From DATIJP01 sp964569185 (lineage in GTDB: Bacteria; Chlamydiota; Chlamydiia; Chlamydiales; Rhabdochlamydiaceae): a stretch of DNA of 41,422 nt. The translations under genes and the position numbers were made by a program. The stretch lies in NCBI GenBank assembly GCA_964569185.1, contig CAZMTP010000006.1, forward strand, positions 1 through 41,422, written 5' to 3'. A model generated the notes under the pieces. It ran no database searches. It saw only the letters and a program-made list of their open reading frames with translations, and was not told where the DNA came from. Positions 16,764 through 25,329 of this stretch are shown piece by piece. The first letter of the stretch is position 1; the number at the start of each line of letters is the position of its first letter.

Positions 16764-17224
16764 CATTTTTTGAACATTCTCCTTTTTTGGAGCAGGCATT
16801 TAAACCCTTTGGAGAGGCTTATAAAAATAGGAAACAGCTGTCTATAAAAGAGCAGGAAATTCTTTATGGAGTAGCATTTAGCTTCTATGAAACAGGAAAC
16901 TACGAAAAGGCGACCGGTTTTTTCACTGAACTTGTGCTTTCCAACCCTTTTGTAGTCTCTTTTTGGAAAGGGCTGGCCTCCGCTAAACAGATGGCGCAAG
17001 ATTACAAAGCGGCGCTCCATGCATGGGCGATCGTCTGTATTTTGGATGCCAAAGATCCTCTGCCCCATTTCCATGCGGCTGAAAATTTATATCAGTTGCA
17101 GGAAAAAACAGAGGCGCTCAAAGCATTAAACTGCGCCGAAGCTCTATTGCAAAAAGAGCAGGTGGCGCTAAAACAAAAAATCGGTTTTTTAAAGGAACTA
17201 TATCAATGTCACGGCAAAAATTAG
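16760..17224 (+). CDS. lcrH: type III secretion class II (LcrH/SycD) TPR chaperone
   Basis: 154 residues of three tandem TPR-like helix pairs: an EILYGVAFSFYETGNYEKAT repeat, FVVSFWKGLASAKQMAQDYK, and an AWAIVCILDAKDPLPHFHAA repeat. The aromatic-rich FW.GLA...Q...Y.AAL.AW.......DP.PHFHAAE pattern is that of SycD/LcrH/IpgC, chaperones that bind hydrophobic translocators in the cytosol before export by the T3SS. It overlaps the upstream gene by 4 bases and the CopB-like gene by 19, so its likely clients are the two proteins encoded downstream. Confidence 0.87.
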   Translation: MTFFEHSPFLEQAFKPFGEAYKNRKQLSIKEQEILYGVAFSFYETGNYEKATGFFTELVLSNPFVVSFWKGLASAKQMAQDYKAALHAWAIVCILDAKDPLPHFHAAENLYQLQEKTEALKALNCAEALLQKEQVALKQKIGFLKELYQCHGKN

Positions 17225-18129
17225 AAGAGTTATCTCCAGTGGGCGAGGTGGGCCCTTATAATTCTTTTTTGCCACCGCCTTCACTCAGTAAAACAGCAGC
17301 CGATCTTATTCCTATCTCTTCTATAGGAAAAAAGGCGGCTTCTAAAGAACTGCCTCCGATCCCCTCTAAGCCTATAGTTGATGGCCCTCCTCTGCTCAGG
17401 CTGACTATAAGATTAGAAACAGAGATGAATCAGCGCCAAAAGAATATTCAAGAGTTCCAAGCGCAATACTTTGAACGAGATAGAGAATATGGAAAAGAGT
17501 TGATGCTGAAAATCAAAGAATCTGCAGCCAAAGCAGAAGATTCGACCCATTGGAAATATTTACAAGATATTGGCGCGCTACTGATCTCTGCCATCAATAC
17601 TGTGCTTGGGTTTACCCTGCTCTCTTCGACAAGCTCTACCTTTTTAGGGGGCGCACTGGTCGCCTCGGGTATTTTATCCATGGCCAATTTTGTTTTTATC
17701 CATACAGATGTCTGGGACGATCTAGCTAGAAAAATGGCGGGAGCAGATGAGGAGCTGCAAAAAAAAATTAAATCTCTATTGCCTGCAGCGATTAGCCTTG
17801 CAAGCACCCTCCTTGCTCTTGGTGGCACAGGGGCCGCTTTTTATCATTCTTTGGGGCCTGCCCAGAAATTTTTTGCCATTGCCCGAACTGCATCCAACTT
17901 ACTCCAAGGATCTTTTGCCATAGGGACAGGCGTTTATGAAATGCGCGCTAAACAGATTGAACTTGCTATTGATGCCATTAAAATCGAAACCGAGCATGGA
18001 AAATACCAAATGAAATCGAGCTTAGATCTCATGGAAGAGTTTTATATTTTTATAGGAAAATTTATTGAAGACACTAGTTTTTCTGTAAATACGACTTTAA
18101 ATGCAAACCTAAATATCATACAAGGATAG
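17206..18129 (+). CDS. CopB/YopB-like T3SS major translocator
   Basis: 307 residues. The N-terminal 65 are proline-rich and polar, as in translocators that bind their chaperone there. A coiled coil follows (about 66-115, including EMNQRQKNIQEFQAQYF). Two hydrophobic regions at about 122-164 (IGALLISAINTVLGFTLLSS, then FLGGALVASGILSMANFVFI) and 191-213 (LLPAAISLASTLLALGGTGA) could insert as the two pore-forming helices of the YopB/IpaB class. A C-terminal helix ends the protein. There is no Sec signal. Position right after an LcrH-type chaperone supports the call. It is shorter than C. trachomatis CopB (about 490), so call it a translocator-like protein. Confidence 0.68.
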   Translation: MSRQKLEELSPVGEVGPYNSFLPPPSLSKTAADLIPISSIGKKAASKELPPIPSKPIVDGPPLLRLTIRLETEMNQRQKNIQEFQAQYFERDREYGKELMLKIKESAAKAEDSTHWKYLQDIGALLISAINTVLGFTLLSSTSSTFLGGALVASGILSMANFVFIHTDVWDDLARKMAGADEELQKKIKSLLPAAISLASTLLALGGTGAAFYHSLGPAQKFFAIARTASNLLQGSFAIGTGVYEMRAKQIELAIDAIKIETEHGKYQMKSSLDLMEEFYIFIGKFIEDTSFSVNTTLNANLNIIQG

Positions 18130-18138
18130 GAGCAAATT

Positions 18139-18711
18139 ATGAGCGGTAGAATAGATGATGCTATTAGACCTCATTATGATTCTATTATAGAATCGCCACA
18201 ATTCGGAAATGAGGACAACTCTTTTGAGGCCCAATTAAGAGAGAATATTGGCTTTATTTCAGAGAGACTGAAGGTCTATGAAATTGAACATCGGAATAGT
18301 TTTAATTTGAGGCATATCCGAGATAGCGAAACAAAAGATTTCAAGTTTATAGCTGAATCAAAAGCGCGGCGCCTATCTGAACTCACCCATAACCAAGCCT
18401 ATATTGAATTCGTTGGTGCTTTATTTAAAGGAGGGTTAAGCATTATTGGCGTAACCCAAGCAGAACATATTCAAAAGCTGTTTACTGGTGTAGGAGAAGC
18501 TGTTGGCTTACTCAGTTATGTGGGCAAGACCTATTACGATAGTAAAAAGATCCCCTTGCAAACAGAGCTGGAACTGATTAAGGGATCAAAGATTCCAGAA
18601 CTGGAGCGCTATGCTAGAGACTATCTTGAAACACTTCGAGACCTTAGAAATGCATTGGACGCAATGACTAAAAGTGAAAACGATACAGTGCACAATATCC
18701 ATCGAAACTAA
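18139..18711 (+). CDS. probable second T3SS translocator or accessory (CopD-like position)
   Basis: 190 residues, ATG with AGGAG upstream, 9 bases after the CopB-like gene. The N-terminal half is a charged helix. One weakly hydrophobic segment lies at about 92-130 (AYIEFVGALFKGGLSIIGVT, then FTGVGEAVGLLSYVG). An amphipathic helix lies near the C-terminus (LERYARDYLETLRDLRNALD). One hydrophobic segment plus an amphipathic helix is the YopD/CopD layout, but the protein is about half their usual length. No motif confirms it. The call rests mainly on its place as last gene of the chaperone-translocator operon. Confidence 0.5.
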   Translation: MSGRIDDAIRPHYDSIIESPQFGNEDNSFEAQLRENIGFISERLKVYEIEHRNSFNLRHIRDSETKDFKFIAESKARRLSELTHNQAYIEFVGALFKGGLSIIGVTQAEHIQKLFTGVGEAVGLLSYVGKTYYDSKKIPLQTELELIKGSKIPELERYARDYLETLRDLRNALDAMTKSENDTVHNIHRN

Positions 18712-18751
18712 TTGTTTCAAAAAAAAAATTTTCTTAGAGTATAGTTATACA

Positions 18752-19582
18752 ATGGAACTCGAAAGAAAATCCCCTTCGACCTGGTTTGAAAGACGGATTG
18801 CCCCTTCCCATTCGTTGCATTTTTTAGTGGCATTGGGTGAATACATCGGCTTTGTCTGGCAAACGTTTAAAGTCATCTTAAGACGTCCGCCTGCTCCCAA
18901 ACTTCTATTTAAGCAACTCTACAATATCGGCGTGGCCTCTTTAGGTGTTGTATCCACTACAGGTTTTTTTACAGGTCTTGTGCTCGCCGCCCAATCATTT
19001 TACCAACTTGCCGGCAAAGGATTAGCCTCAGTCACCGGCCTCATGGTGGGAAAAGCGATGATGACCGAATTGGGGCCTGTGCTGACCGCTTTTATGGTCA
19101 CGGGAAGAGTAGGCGCGGCCATGTGCGCAGAACTGGGCTCGATGAAAGTGACCGAACAGATCGATGCATTGCAAACGATGTCGGTTAATCCCCTTCGGTA
19201 CTTAGTAGCGCCTCGATTGATGGCGGGATTGGTCATGATGCCGCTGCTTACAATCTACAGTGTAATTATTGGCATTTTAGGCGGTTATCTGATCTCTGTG
19301 TTCTATTTTGGCATGTCGCCCGAATCTTATCTGGATCATATGCCGATGCATCTGACTCTGTTTGATTTCTTTACAGGCATTATCAAAGCCTTCTTTTTTG
19401 GTCTGATCATTATGAGTGTCTCTTGCTATAGAGGAATGAACACAGAAGGAGGCGCAGAAGGAGTGGGCAAAACCACTACCAATAGCGTAGTATTATCCTA
19501 TTGCTGTATTTTATTTATGAATTTTGTCCTCACCATGACCTTAAACCTGTTTTATGAACAGATTGCAAAAATAATCGAATGA
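18752..19582 (+). CDS. mlaE: MlaE-type phospholipid ABC transporter permease
   Basis: 276 residues from ATG 18752; the longer in-frame start at 18674 would run inside the T3SS gene. MlaE is the inner-membrane permease of the Mla system, which moves phospholipids between membranes. Several hydrophobic helices and the very conserved AMMTELGPVLTAFMVTGRVG, AAMCAELGSMKVTEQIDAL and LMAGLVMMPLLTIYS motifs identify it. The N-terminal amphipathic part (SLHFLVALGEYIGFVWQTF) is also typical. The stop overlaps the mlaF ATG by four bases. Confidence 0.95.
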   Translation: MELERKSPSTWFERRIAPSHSLHFLVALGEYIGFVWQTFKVILRRPPAPKLLFKQLYNIGVASLGVVSTTGFFTGLVLAAQSFYQLAGKGLASVTGLMVGKAMMTELGPVLTAFMVTGRVGAAMCAELGSMKVTEQIDALQTMSVNPLRYLVAPRLMAGLVMMPLLTIYSVIIGILGGYLISVFYFGMSPESYLDHMPMHLTLFDFFTGIIKAFFFGLIIMSVSCYRGMNTEGGAEGVGKTTTNSVVLSYCCILFMNFVLTMTLNLFYEQIAKIIE

Positions 19583-20325
19583 TTTCTATACGCAACTTGA
19601 AAAAAAGCTATGGCACATTTCACGTTTTAGCAGGACTTGACCTGGATATCTTAGAAAATGAGACCTTAGTCCTTCTAGGAAGATCAGGAGTGGGCAAAAG
19701 CGTGCTTTTAAAACATATTATCGGCATTACAAAGCCGGATGAAGGCTCGATTTTTGTCGATGGGATCTGTATCTCAGAGCTATCAGGCCCTGCTCTTTAT
19801 GAAGCGATCCGCAATATGGGCATGCTCTTCCAAGGAGGCGCTCTATTTGATTCGATGGATGTGGAGGCCAATGTGGCCTTCTATTTAAAAGAGCATGGAG
19901 ACCATCTGACAGGAAAACGGTGCACCAAGGCCGAAATCAAAGATAGAGTGGCCCATGCTTTAGAAATGGTGGGGTTAGAAGGCACAGAACAAAAAATGCC
20001 GGCAGAACTTTCCGGCGGCATGCGTAAACGGGCTGCTCTTGCACGGCTCATTGTATATCGACCTAAAGTGTTTTTATATGACGAACCGACCACAGGACTG
20101 GATCCTATTACCTCAATGCAGATCAATGAGCTAATTGTAAAAACTCAAGAAGAACTAAAGGCGACAAGTATTGTGGTTACCCATGATATTCTGTCCGCCC
20201 ACTATGTGGCTAACCGCATGGCGCTGATTAAAGAGGGCAAAATTGCTCATCTAGCAAAACCAAATGACTTTATTAAAATTCAAGATCCCTTTATTGATTT
20301 CTTTAAGAGGGTGTCGTCTGCATGA
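19579..20325 (+). CDS. mlaF: MlaF-type phospholipid ABC transporter ATPase
   Basis: 248 residues, cytosolic ATPase of the Mla transporter. Walker A GRSGVGKS is at 34-41, the Q-loop in MGMLFQGGALFDSM carries Gln85, the ABC signature LSGGMRKR is at 144-151, and Walker B VFLYDEP at 164-170 is followed by TTGLDP and the switch His in TSIVVTHD. The MLFQ.GALFDSM wording is specific to MlaF. It overlaps both mlaE and mlaD by ATGA junctions, which shows translational coupling. Confidence 0.96.
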   Translation: MISIRNLKKSYGTFHVLAGLDLDILENETLVLLGRSGVGKSVLLKHIIGITKPDEGSIFVDGICISELSGPALYEAIRNMGMLFQGGALFDSMDVEANVAFYLKEHGDHLTGKRCTKAEIKDRVAHALEMVGLEGTEQKMPAELSGGMRKRAALARLIVYRPKVFLYDEPTTGLDPITSMQINELIVKTQEELKATSIVVTHDILSAHYVANRMALIKEGKIAHLAKPNDFIKIQDPFIDFFKRVSSA

Positions 20326-21338
20326 ATGAATCGCTCAAGAATTTTCTTATTGGCCTTTTTGTCATCACAGCGCTGTCGCTCTTTGTGTCGACCATTCTAT
20401 TTTTAAGGCCCTCTGTCGGCGATATGAAACAGACAGTGCGTGTCCGGTTTGCCGATATCAGCCGCATCAGTGAAGGAACTAGAGTTCTTTTTGCGGGCAA
20501 ACCTGTAGGCGAGGTCGTCGCCATCGATATGATCGAAGATGCGCGGGGCGCTGCTTCCGATTCCCTTGGCAGAGTCTACTGCTATGAACTGACCTTAAAA
20601 ATCGACTCTTCAGTGGAGATCTTTAATACAGACGATATTTCGTCGGCTTCTGCAGGGCTAATGGGAGAAAAAGTGATTAGCATTGTGCCCAAAGCCATTT
20701 CCAAAACCGGTCCCTCGCAACAGATCGGCGACCACCCTATCTATGCAGATTCGATTGATAATTTTGAACATGCATGGGCAGAAATGTCTGAACTTGCCCA
20801 AGAAATGCATAGCACCTTTAGAGAGGTTAATAAATGGTTGGGGAAAAATGGCGAGGCGATGGGCACCACCGTTCAAAAAACCAATCTGGTATTGCATGAG
20901 ATGGAAAAAACACTCAGCGGGATTAATCAAGGCACCGGGACTTTAGGAAGAATCATGGCAGGCGATGAGCTCTATTTAAGTGTCAATGCGATCTTAACAA
21001 AGTTGAATACCCTCATGAACGATGTCAACCACTATGGCGTGCTCTTCCACCTCAACAAAGGGTGGCAGCGGCTGCGTTTGCAAAAAGCCAACACCATAAA
21101 TGCATTAAATGACCCAGTCACCTTCAAAAACTACTTCACCCAAGAGGTGGATAACATCAATACAGCGATGGGCAGACTCTCGATGTGGATCGAAAAAGCA
21201 GAACAAAACCAAGAACCGATTTTACAGAGCCCCTCGTTTCAAAAAGATTTTGCAGAACTTTTAAGGCAGGCCGAAGAACTTTCTTCCCATTTACGGTTTT
21301 ATAATCAGCAACTGATGGACGCTAAGGAATTTAAATAA
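20322..21338 (+). CDS. mlaD: MlaD-type MCE-domain phospholipid-binding protein
   Basis: 338 residues. One N-terminal transmembrane anchor (about 8-28, FLIGLFVITALSLFVSTILF) is followed by an MCE domain at about 36-125 (VRVRFADISRISEGTRVLFA, a GKPVGEVVAI motif, and the ISSASAGLMGEKVISIVP end typical of MCE). A long helical periplasmic tail follows. MlaD forms the hexameric periplasmic lipid ring on the MlaFE complex. ATGA overlap with mlaF; algH follows immediately. MlaB and MlaC genes are not in this cluster. Confidence 0.92.
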   Translation: MNESLKNFLIGLFVITALSLFVSTILFLRPSVGDMKQTVRVRFADISRISEGTRVLFAGKPVGEVVAIDMIEDARGAASDSLGRVYCYELTLKIDSSVEIFNTDDISSASAGLMGEKVISIVPKAISKTGPSQQIGDHPIYADSIDNFEHAWAEMSELAQEMHSTFREVNKWLGKNGEAMGTTVQKTNLVLHEMEKTLSGINQGTGTLGRIMAGDELYLSVNAILTKLNTLMNDVNHYGVLFHLNKGWQRLRLQKANTINALNDPVTFKNYFTQEVDNINTAMGRLSMWIEKAEQNQEPILQSPSFQKDFAELLRQAEELSSHLRFYNQQLMDAKEFK

Positions 21339-21911
21339 ATGCCAGAACAAGTACCCTATTCCAATTTATCCAAAGGGACATTGCTAATCGCCAGTCCCGA
21401 TATTGAGTCGGGCATTTTTTTCCGCAGCGTGCTCATTTTATGTGAACATACCCCTAGCGGCTCTTTTGGGATCATTATAAATAAACCTCTGGAGGTCCAA
21501 CTTCCAGAAGATCTTTTAAATTTGGAAAAACAGGCTAATTCACATGTGACGATCCGCGCAGGGGGGCCGATCCAGCCCAACCAGATGATGCTTGTCCATT
21601 CAGCTGAAACCATGGCAGAGCAGGCCTTAAAATTGTGCGATGGTGTTTATTTAGGCGGCGATTTGCAATTTCTGCAAGAAGCGATTAATGCCCCTGCTGG
21701 GCCCTATGTCCATCTCTGTTTTGGTTATACAGGCTGGCCTGCGGGACAATTGGAAAGAGAATTTTTAAGCGGCAACTGGTTTTTGCATCCAGGATCTGCG
21801 CACTATGTGTTTGAGGTCCCACCAGATAAAATGTGGCGCACCCTCTTGAGAGAAATGGGGGGGAAATATGCTATGCTCTCTATGATTCCAGAGGATCTTT
21901 CGCTTAACTAA
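21339..21911 (+). CDS. algH: AlgH/YqgE-family protein (UPF0301)
   Basis: 190 residues. The family pattern is clear: NLSKGTLLIASPDIESGIFF at the start, then LILCEHTPSGSFGIIINKPL, a RAGGPIQPNQMMLVHS stretch and a CFGYTGWPAGQLEREFLSGN stretch. The biochemical role is not settled in any bacterium. ATG 21339 follows the mlaD stop directly, with AAGGA upstream, so it belongs to the mla operon here. Confidence 0.93.
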   Translation: MPEQVPYSNLSKGTLLIASPDIESGIFFRSVLILCEHTPSGSFGIIINKPLEVQLPEDLLNLEKQANSHVTIRAGGPIQPNQMMLVHSAETMAEQALKLCDGVYLGGDLQFLQEAINAPAGPYVHLCFGYTGWPAGQLEREFLSGNWFLHPGSAHYVFEVPPDKMWRTLLREMGGKYAMLSMIPEDLSLN

Positions 21912-21955
21912 GACTACATCTTGAAGAAAAAAAAATATCTGCTAAATTAGTCGAC

Positions 21956-22974
21956 ATGAAAAAAATACGATCGTTTTTTTTTGTCTTCTCTTTTTTTGCG
22001 CTGAGTTAAAGGCTGAGATAGCTGAAAAGAATCCGGTCATTGCACTTAAACAGATCTATTTACCAGATTTTCCCGATGCATTTAATCCCTCTATTATCCA
22101 ATTCGACAAAGGTTTTCTTTTGACCTTTCGTTTTATACCCGACCGTTACTATGAACATTGGATTTCTTATATTGGACTGGTCCTTTTAGATAAAAATCTT
22201 GAACCAATTTCTGAACCACAGCTTTTAAATTCACGCATTGGTAACTACAAAGTACCTTCACAATCTGAAGATGCACGTATCTTTGCTTATAAAAACAAAG
22301 TGTATCTTATTTTTAATGATAATCCTGAAGTGATTTCCCCCTCACTTGCAGAGCGGCGAGACATGTATATGGCAGAACTTACCTATAATGGCGCGCTATT
22401 TACCCTTTCTAAGCCAATTAAATTGATCCATACAGAGAAATATTATAGTCGACTATGGCAGAAAAATTGGTCACCTTTTATCTGGGAAGATACAGTGCTA
22501 TTGACCTATACCATTAATCCACATGAAGTGATCTACCCCAATTTGATGGATGGAAATTGTTATCCTTGTTATCAAACGACAGGCAAAATCAACTGGCATT
22601 TTGGTGAATTAAGAGGCAGCGGTCCTTCCCTTCTTGATGAAGGAGAATATCTCTCTTTCTTCCATTCAGGAATTTACACCGCTACGGAAGCTTCTTTTGG
22701 CAACGGGATGTGGCACTATTATATGGGCGCCTATACCTTTTCTTCTGATCCCCCTTTTGAAATGACTAAAATCTCTCCTTTTCCCATTATTGCAGAGGGG
22801 TTTTATACCCCGTCTGAATATGAAAAAAGAGTGATCATGCCAGGCGGCTTTGTCATCTGTGGTCCATTGATTCATGTCGCTTATGGAAAAGATGATAGAG
22901 AGATCTGGATTGCCACAATCGATAAAAAAGCATTAAAACAATCTATGGTCCCTGTGGAAACAGTCCGGAATTAG
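21956..22974 (+). CDS. exported GH130-like beta-propeller protein with a frameshift at the signal peptide
   Basis: ATG 21956 opens a signal peptide (MKKIRSFFFVFSFF) that hits a stop at 22007, while the body continues one frame back (AELKAEIAEKNPVIALKQIY onward) to 22974. Runs of nine T (21974-21982) and seven T (21991-21997) lie at the switch, and one extra T would restore a complete signal peptide of the form ...FFFVFSFFFCAELKAE. The body has SEDARIF, QKNWSPF and RGSGP motifs matching FEDCRLF, EKNWLPF and RGSAGP in the 23131-25209 protein. Both look like a five-bladed propeller related to GH130 mannoside enzymes. It may be a phase-variable gene, a decayed gene or a sequencing error. No enzymatic activity is assigned. 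Confidence 0.7.
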
Positions 22975-23014
22975 CCCAATAGACAAAGATACAACTTTTG
23001 CATCATTATTGTTA

Positions 23015-23107
23015 GTATCCTGTCTATCCTGCCGCTTTAGCGATCCTACATATCTTGTTCTCTTTAAAAAATAAACAGGATGAAAAGATCGCTAAAGCGG
23101 CAGGATA
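23015..23107. repeat. palindromic intergenic element, copy A
   Basis: Perfect 21-bp inverted arms at 23025-23045 and 23087-23107 begin TATCCTGCCGC and end TTAGCGATC. The 41-base centre and parts of the flanks match copy B (37041-37140) when one copy is reversed, so this is a dispersed element and not merely a terminator. It lies between two convergent 3' ends. Confidence 0.8.
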
Positions 23108-23130
23108 ATTAAATACATGAAAATATCTTG

Positions 23131-25209
23131 TTAAAGGTCTTGAAGCAATGCTCTCACCGTATCAAGGTCTATAGTACAGAGATAGGCCTCACGGTCTTCA
23201 ATCCCAATAGGCATAATCAATTTAGTCCCTGTATGGTCCAGGGTCATGCTACAACAATATTCTACCCCCACATGCTGAAAGGTAAAGGGAAGTGAGATCT
23301 TTTTAATCATAAAATCTTGATCGAGATAGATAAAACGGTGCAAATAGCAGCGTTCATTTTCTGTGCGCATAAATACTTCATGAATCAGCACTAAGTAGCC
23401 CCGGTCAAATGGAATGGGCCCTGCCGACCCTCTAAAACGGGAAAAATCAAAATTTAGCTCATATTGTAATACCGGCTCCCACTCCCCTGTCTCAATATTC
23501 GGTTTATTAATAATAAAAGGCATATAAGAGTAGAGCATGAGCAGTTGATTCTCTTTCACAAAGGGCAGCCAATTTTTTTCATAACGGTTTGAATCTGGTC
23601 CTTTGAGAGCGACTAGCTTTTCTACCTGGATCTGCTTCCCCTTTGGCTCATTTTCTAATTTGCACAAAGAAATTTGGCAAACGCCTGTGGGGTTGGTGTC
23701 AAAGGTGGTGCATGTGAACCAATCTCCCTGATCAAAGGCAAAAAGCCGGCAATCTTCAAAGCCCTCTATACGCCAAAGAGGCTCCACTTTCATCCGTGGG
23801 GCTGTCTCTACAATTTCATTCTGGCTCAATAATTTAAAATCTTGATCGTAATGGATCAGAAAATTGCGTGTTCTAATGACACCATCTTCTGGATCTAATG
23901 AGGTGTAAACCCCATTTTTTAAAGTGAAATTCACGGCACGACAAATCAGCTTATAGCCTTGGTCTGTTCGATAAATCGAGGGGTTCATTGGATTATAATA
24001 GGCCTCTTCTCCTTCTCGAATCAAAGGAAGGTCAATCTCTACTTTTTTAAATTCAGCATTTTTAAGGTTTTGAATGTAGAACAAGAGATTTTTAAATGCC
24101 TGTTCTTTCTGGTTCCAAGGAGCATTTTTTTGCAATAAAATCTGATCGGCAGCAAAAAACCCTTCTTCTCTAAACGGTGTGTAATAAGCTGCTATCGAAA
24201 TTTCTTCGTTAATTTCATACTTAAGAGAGTCAGAAATAAAGGACATCCATTCCTGTTTAGGCTCAATAAACGAAGCATGATGGGCAAAAAGATAGGCGAG
24301 ATCATTTTGTCCGCGATAACGGTAATGAGTGGCAATTTTACGTAAAGTATCGGCCCGATCTGGTAAAGCTTGATAAGCATCCAAATAAAATTGCAATGCC
24401 GCTTCCCATTGCCCTAATTTTTCATAGCACTCCCCTAACATATATTTTGTATACCAAACCTCTTCCTTATCCTCTTCTTTTTCAAGTGCGGCTCGATACC
24501 ATGAAATGGCATCCAGATATTTTTCTAAGCTTTTAAAAGCCTCTCCTAAGCCAAAAAAGTAGTGTCGATTTTCAGGTTCAGTTTTTAACCCTTGTGTCAA
24601 CAATTTAATCGTACGTTCTGCTCTTGCCCTTTTGCGCCTAGCATTTTCTTGATTATGCACAAAACAGTATCCTAACTTTTCAGTTGTATGGGGAACCTTG
24701 CAAGACCAATATTCTTGTGCAACACCTACAGATTCCCAAGGCAGCGAGGCCAAAAGTAGCACGGGTGTATAACTGGAAAATGGGGTCATCTTATAAAGTG
24801 CAAGATAGGCCTCTTTCGCCAGGTTTTCCTTCTGAATCATTGCGGTTTCTAATTTCATATGTGTATCTAAAACAAGCAGATAGCAGTCAGGTAAATAAAA
24901 ACCAGATTCTCTTAATGTTTTTTGGGCTGCTTGCAGCGCTTGAGTCTTGTTAAATCCGCAATTTTTCCAAGGGAAATGATGGATTTTTCCAGGAATTCCA
25001 TGTTGTTCCATAAATTCTTTAATAAGCTGGACAGTATTATCATTAGACCCTAAATCGGCGATCGAAATATAATCAATAAAGCCTTTAACACTCTCTAGAC
25101 AATTCACAATGAGATCTTCATCATTTTTCACAACCATCGATAGACAGATCTTTTTCTGATCCGCAAATACCGAAACCAGAAAAAGCAAAAATAAGAGCAC
25201 TGTTTTCAT
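23131..25209 (-). CDS. exported GT2 glycosyltransferase-TPR-propeller fusion
   Basis: 692 residues. A signal peptide (MKTVLLFLLFLVSVFADQ) comes first. A GT2 (GT-A) domain follows (KKICLSMVVKNDEDLIVNCL, then a IADLGSNDNTVQLIKEF segment). TPR-like helix repeats lie at about 205-310 (FFGLGEAFKSLEKYLDAISW, MLGECYEKLGQWEAALQFYL). A GH130-like propeller covers about 390-690 with FEDCRLF, EKNWLPF and RGSAGP motifs. The metal motif that reads MDADD in the related 32482-33633 protein is LDTHM here (residues 114-118), so the usual DxD is not kept. It may bind rather than transfer sugars. It converges on the 21956 propeller gene, with copy A of the palindromic repeat between them. Confidence 0.8.
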   Translation of the reverse strand: MKTVLLFLLFLVSVFADQKKICLSMVVKNDEDLIVNCLESVKGFIDYISIADLGSNDNTVQLIKEFMEQHGIPGKIHHFPWKNCGFNKTQALQAAQKTLRESGFYLPDCYLLVLDTHMKLETAMIQKENLAKEAYLALYKMTPFSSYTPVLLLASLPWESVGVAQEYWSCKVPHTTEKLGYCFVHNQENARRKRARAERTIKLLTQGLKTEPENRHYFFGLGEAFKSLEKYLDAISWYRAALEKEEDKEEVWYTKYMLGECYEKLGQWEAALQFYLDAYQALPDRADTLRKIATHYRYRGQNDLAYLFAHHASFIEPKQEWMSFISDSLKYEINEEISIAAYYTPFREEGFFAADQILLQKNAPWNQKEQAFKNLLFYIQNLKNAEFKKVEIDLPLIREGEEAYYNPMNPSIYRTDQGYKLICRAVNFTLKNGVYTSLDPEDGVIRTRNFLIHYDQDFKLLSQNEIVETAPRMKVEPLWRIEGFEDCRLFAFDQGDWFTCTTFDTNPTGVCQISLCKLENEPKGKQIQVEKLVALKGPDSNRYEKNWLPFVKENQLLMLYSYMPFIINKPNIETGEWEPVLQYELNFDFSRFRGSAGPIPFDRGYLVLIHEVFMRTENERCYLHRFIYLDQDFMIKKISLPFTFQHVGVEYCCSMTLDHTGTKLIMPIGIEDREAYLCTIDLDTVRALLQDL

Positions 25210-25329
25210 AGTTTTAGAGAGTTGAATTATTTCGCTACATTCTGATCATTTCAATTGATTGGCACAAGTGAAAAAAATGAATAAAAATCAGGTAGACAAA
25301 AATCTTCTTATATTGAAAATACTGTGACC

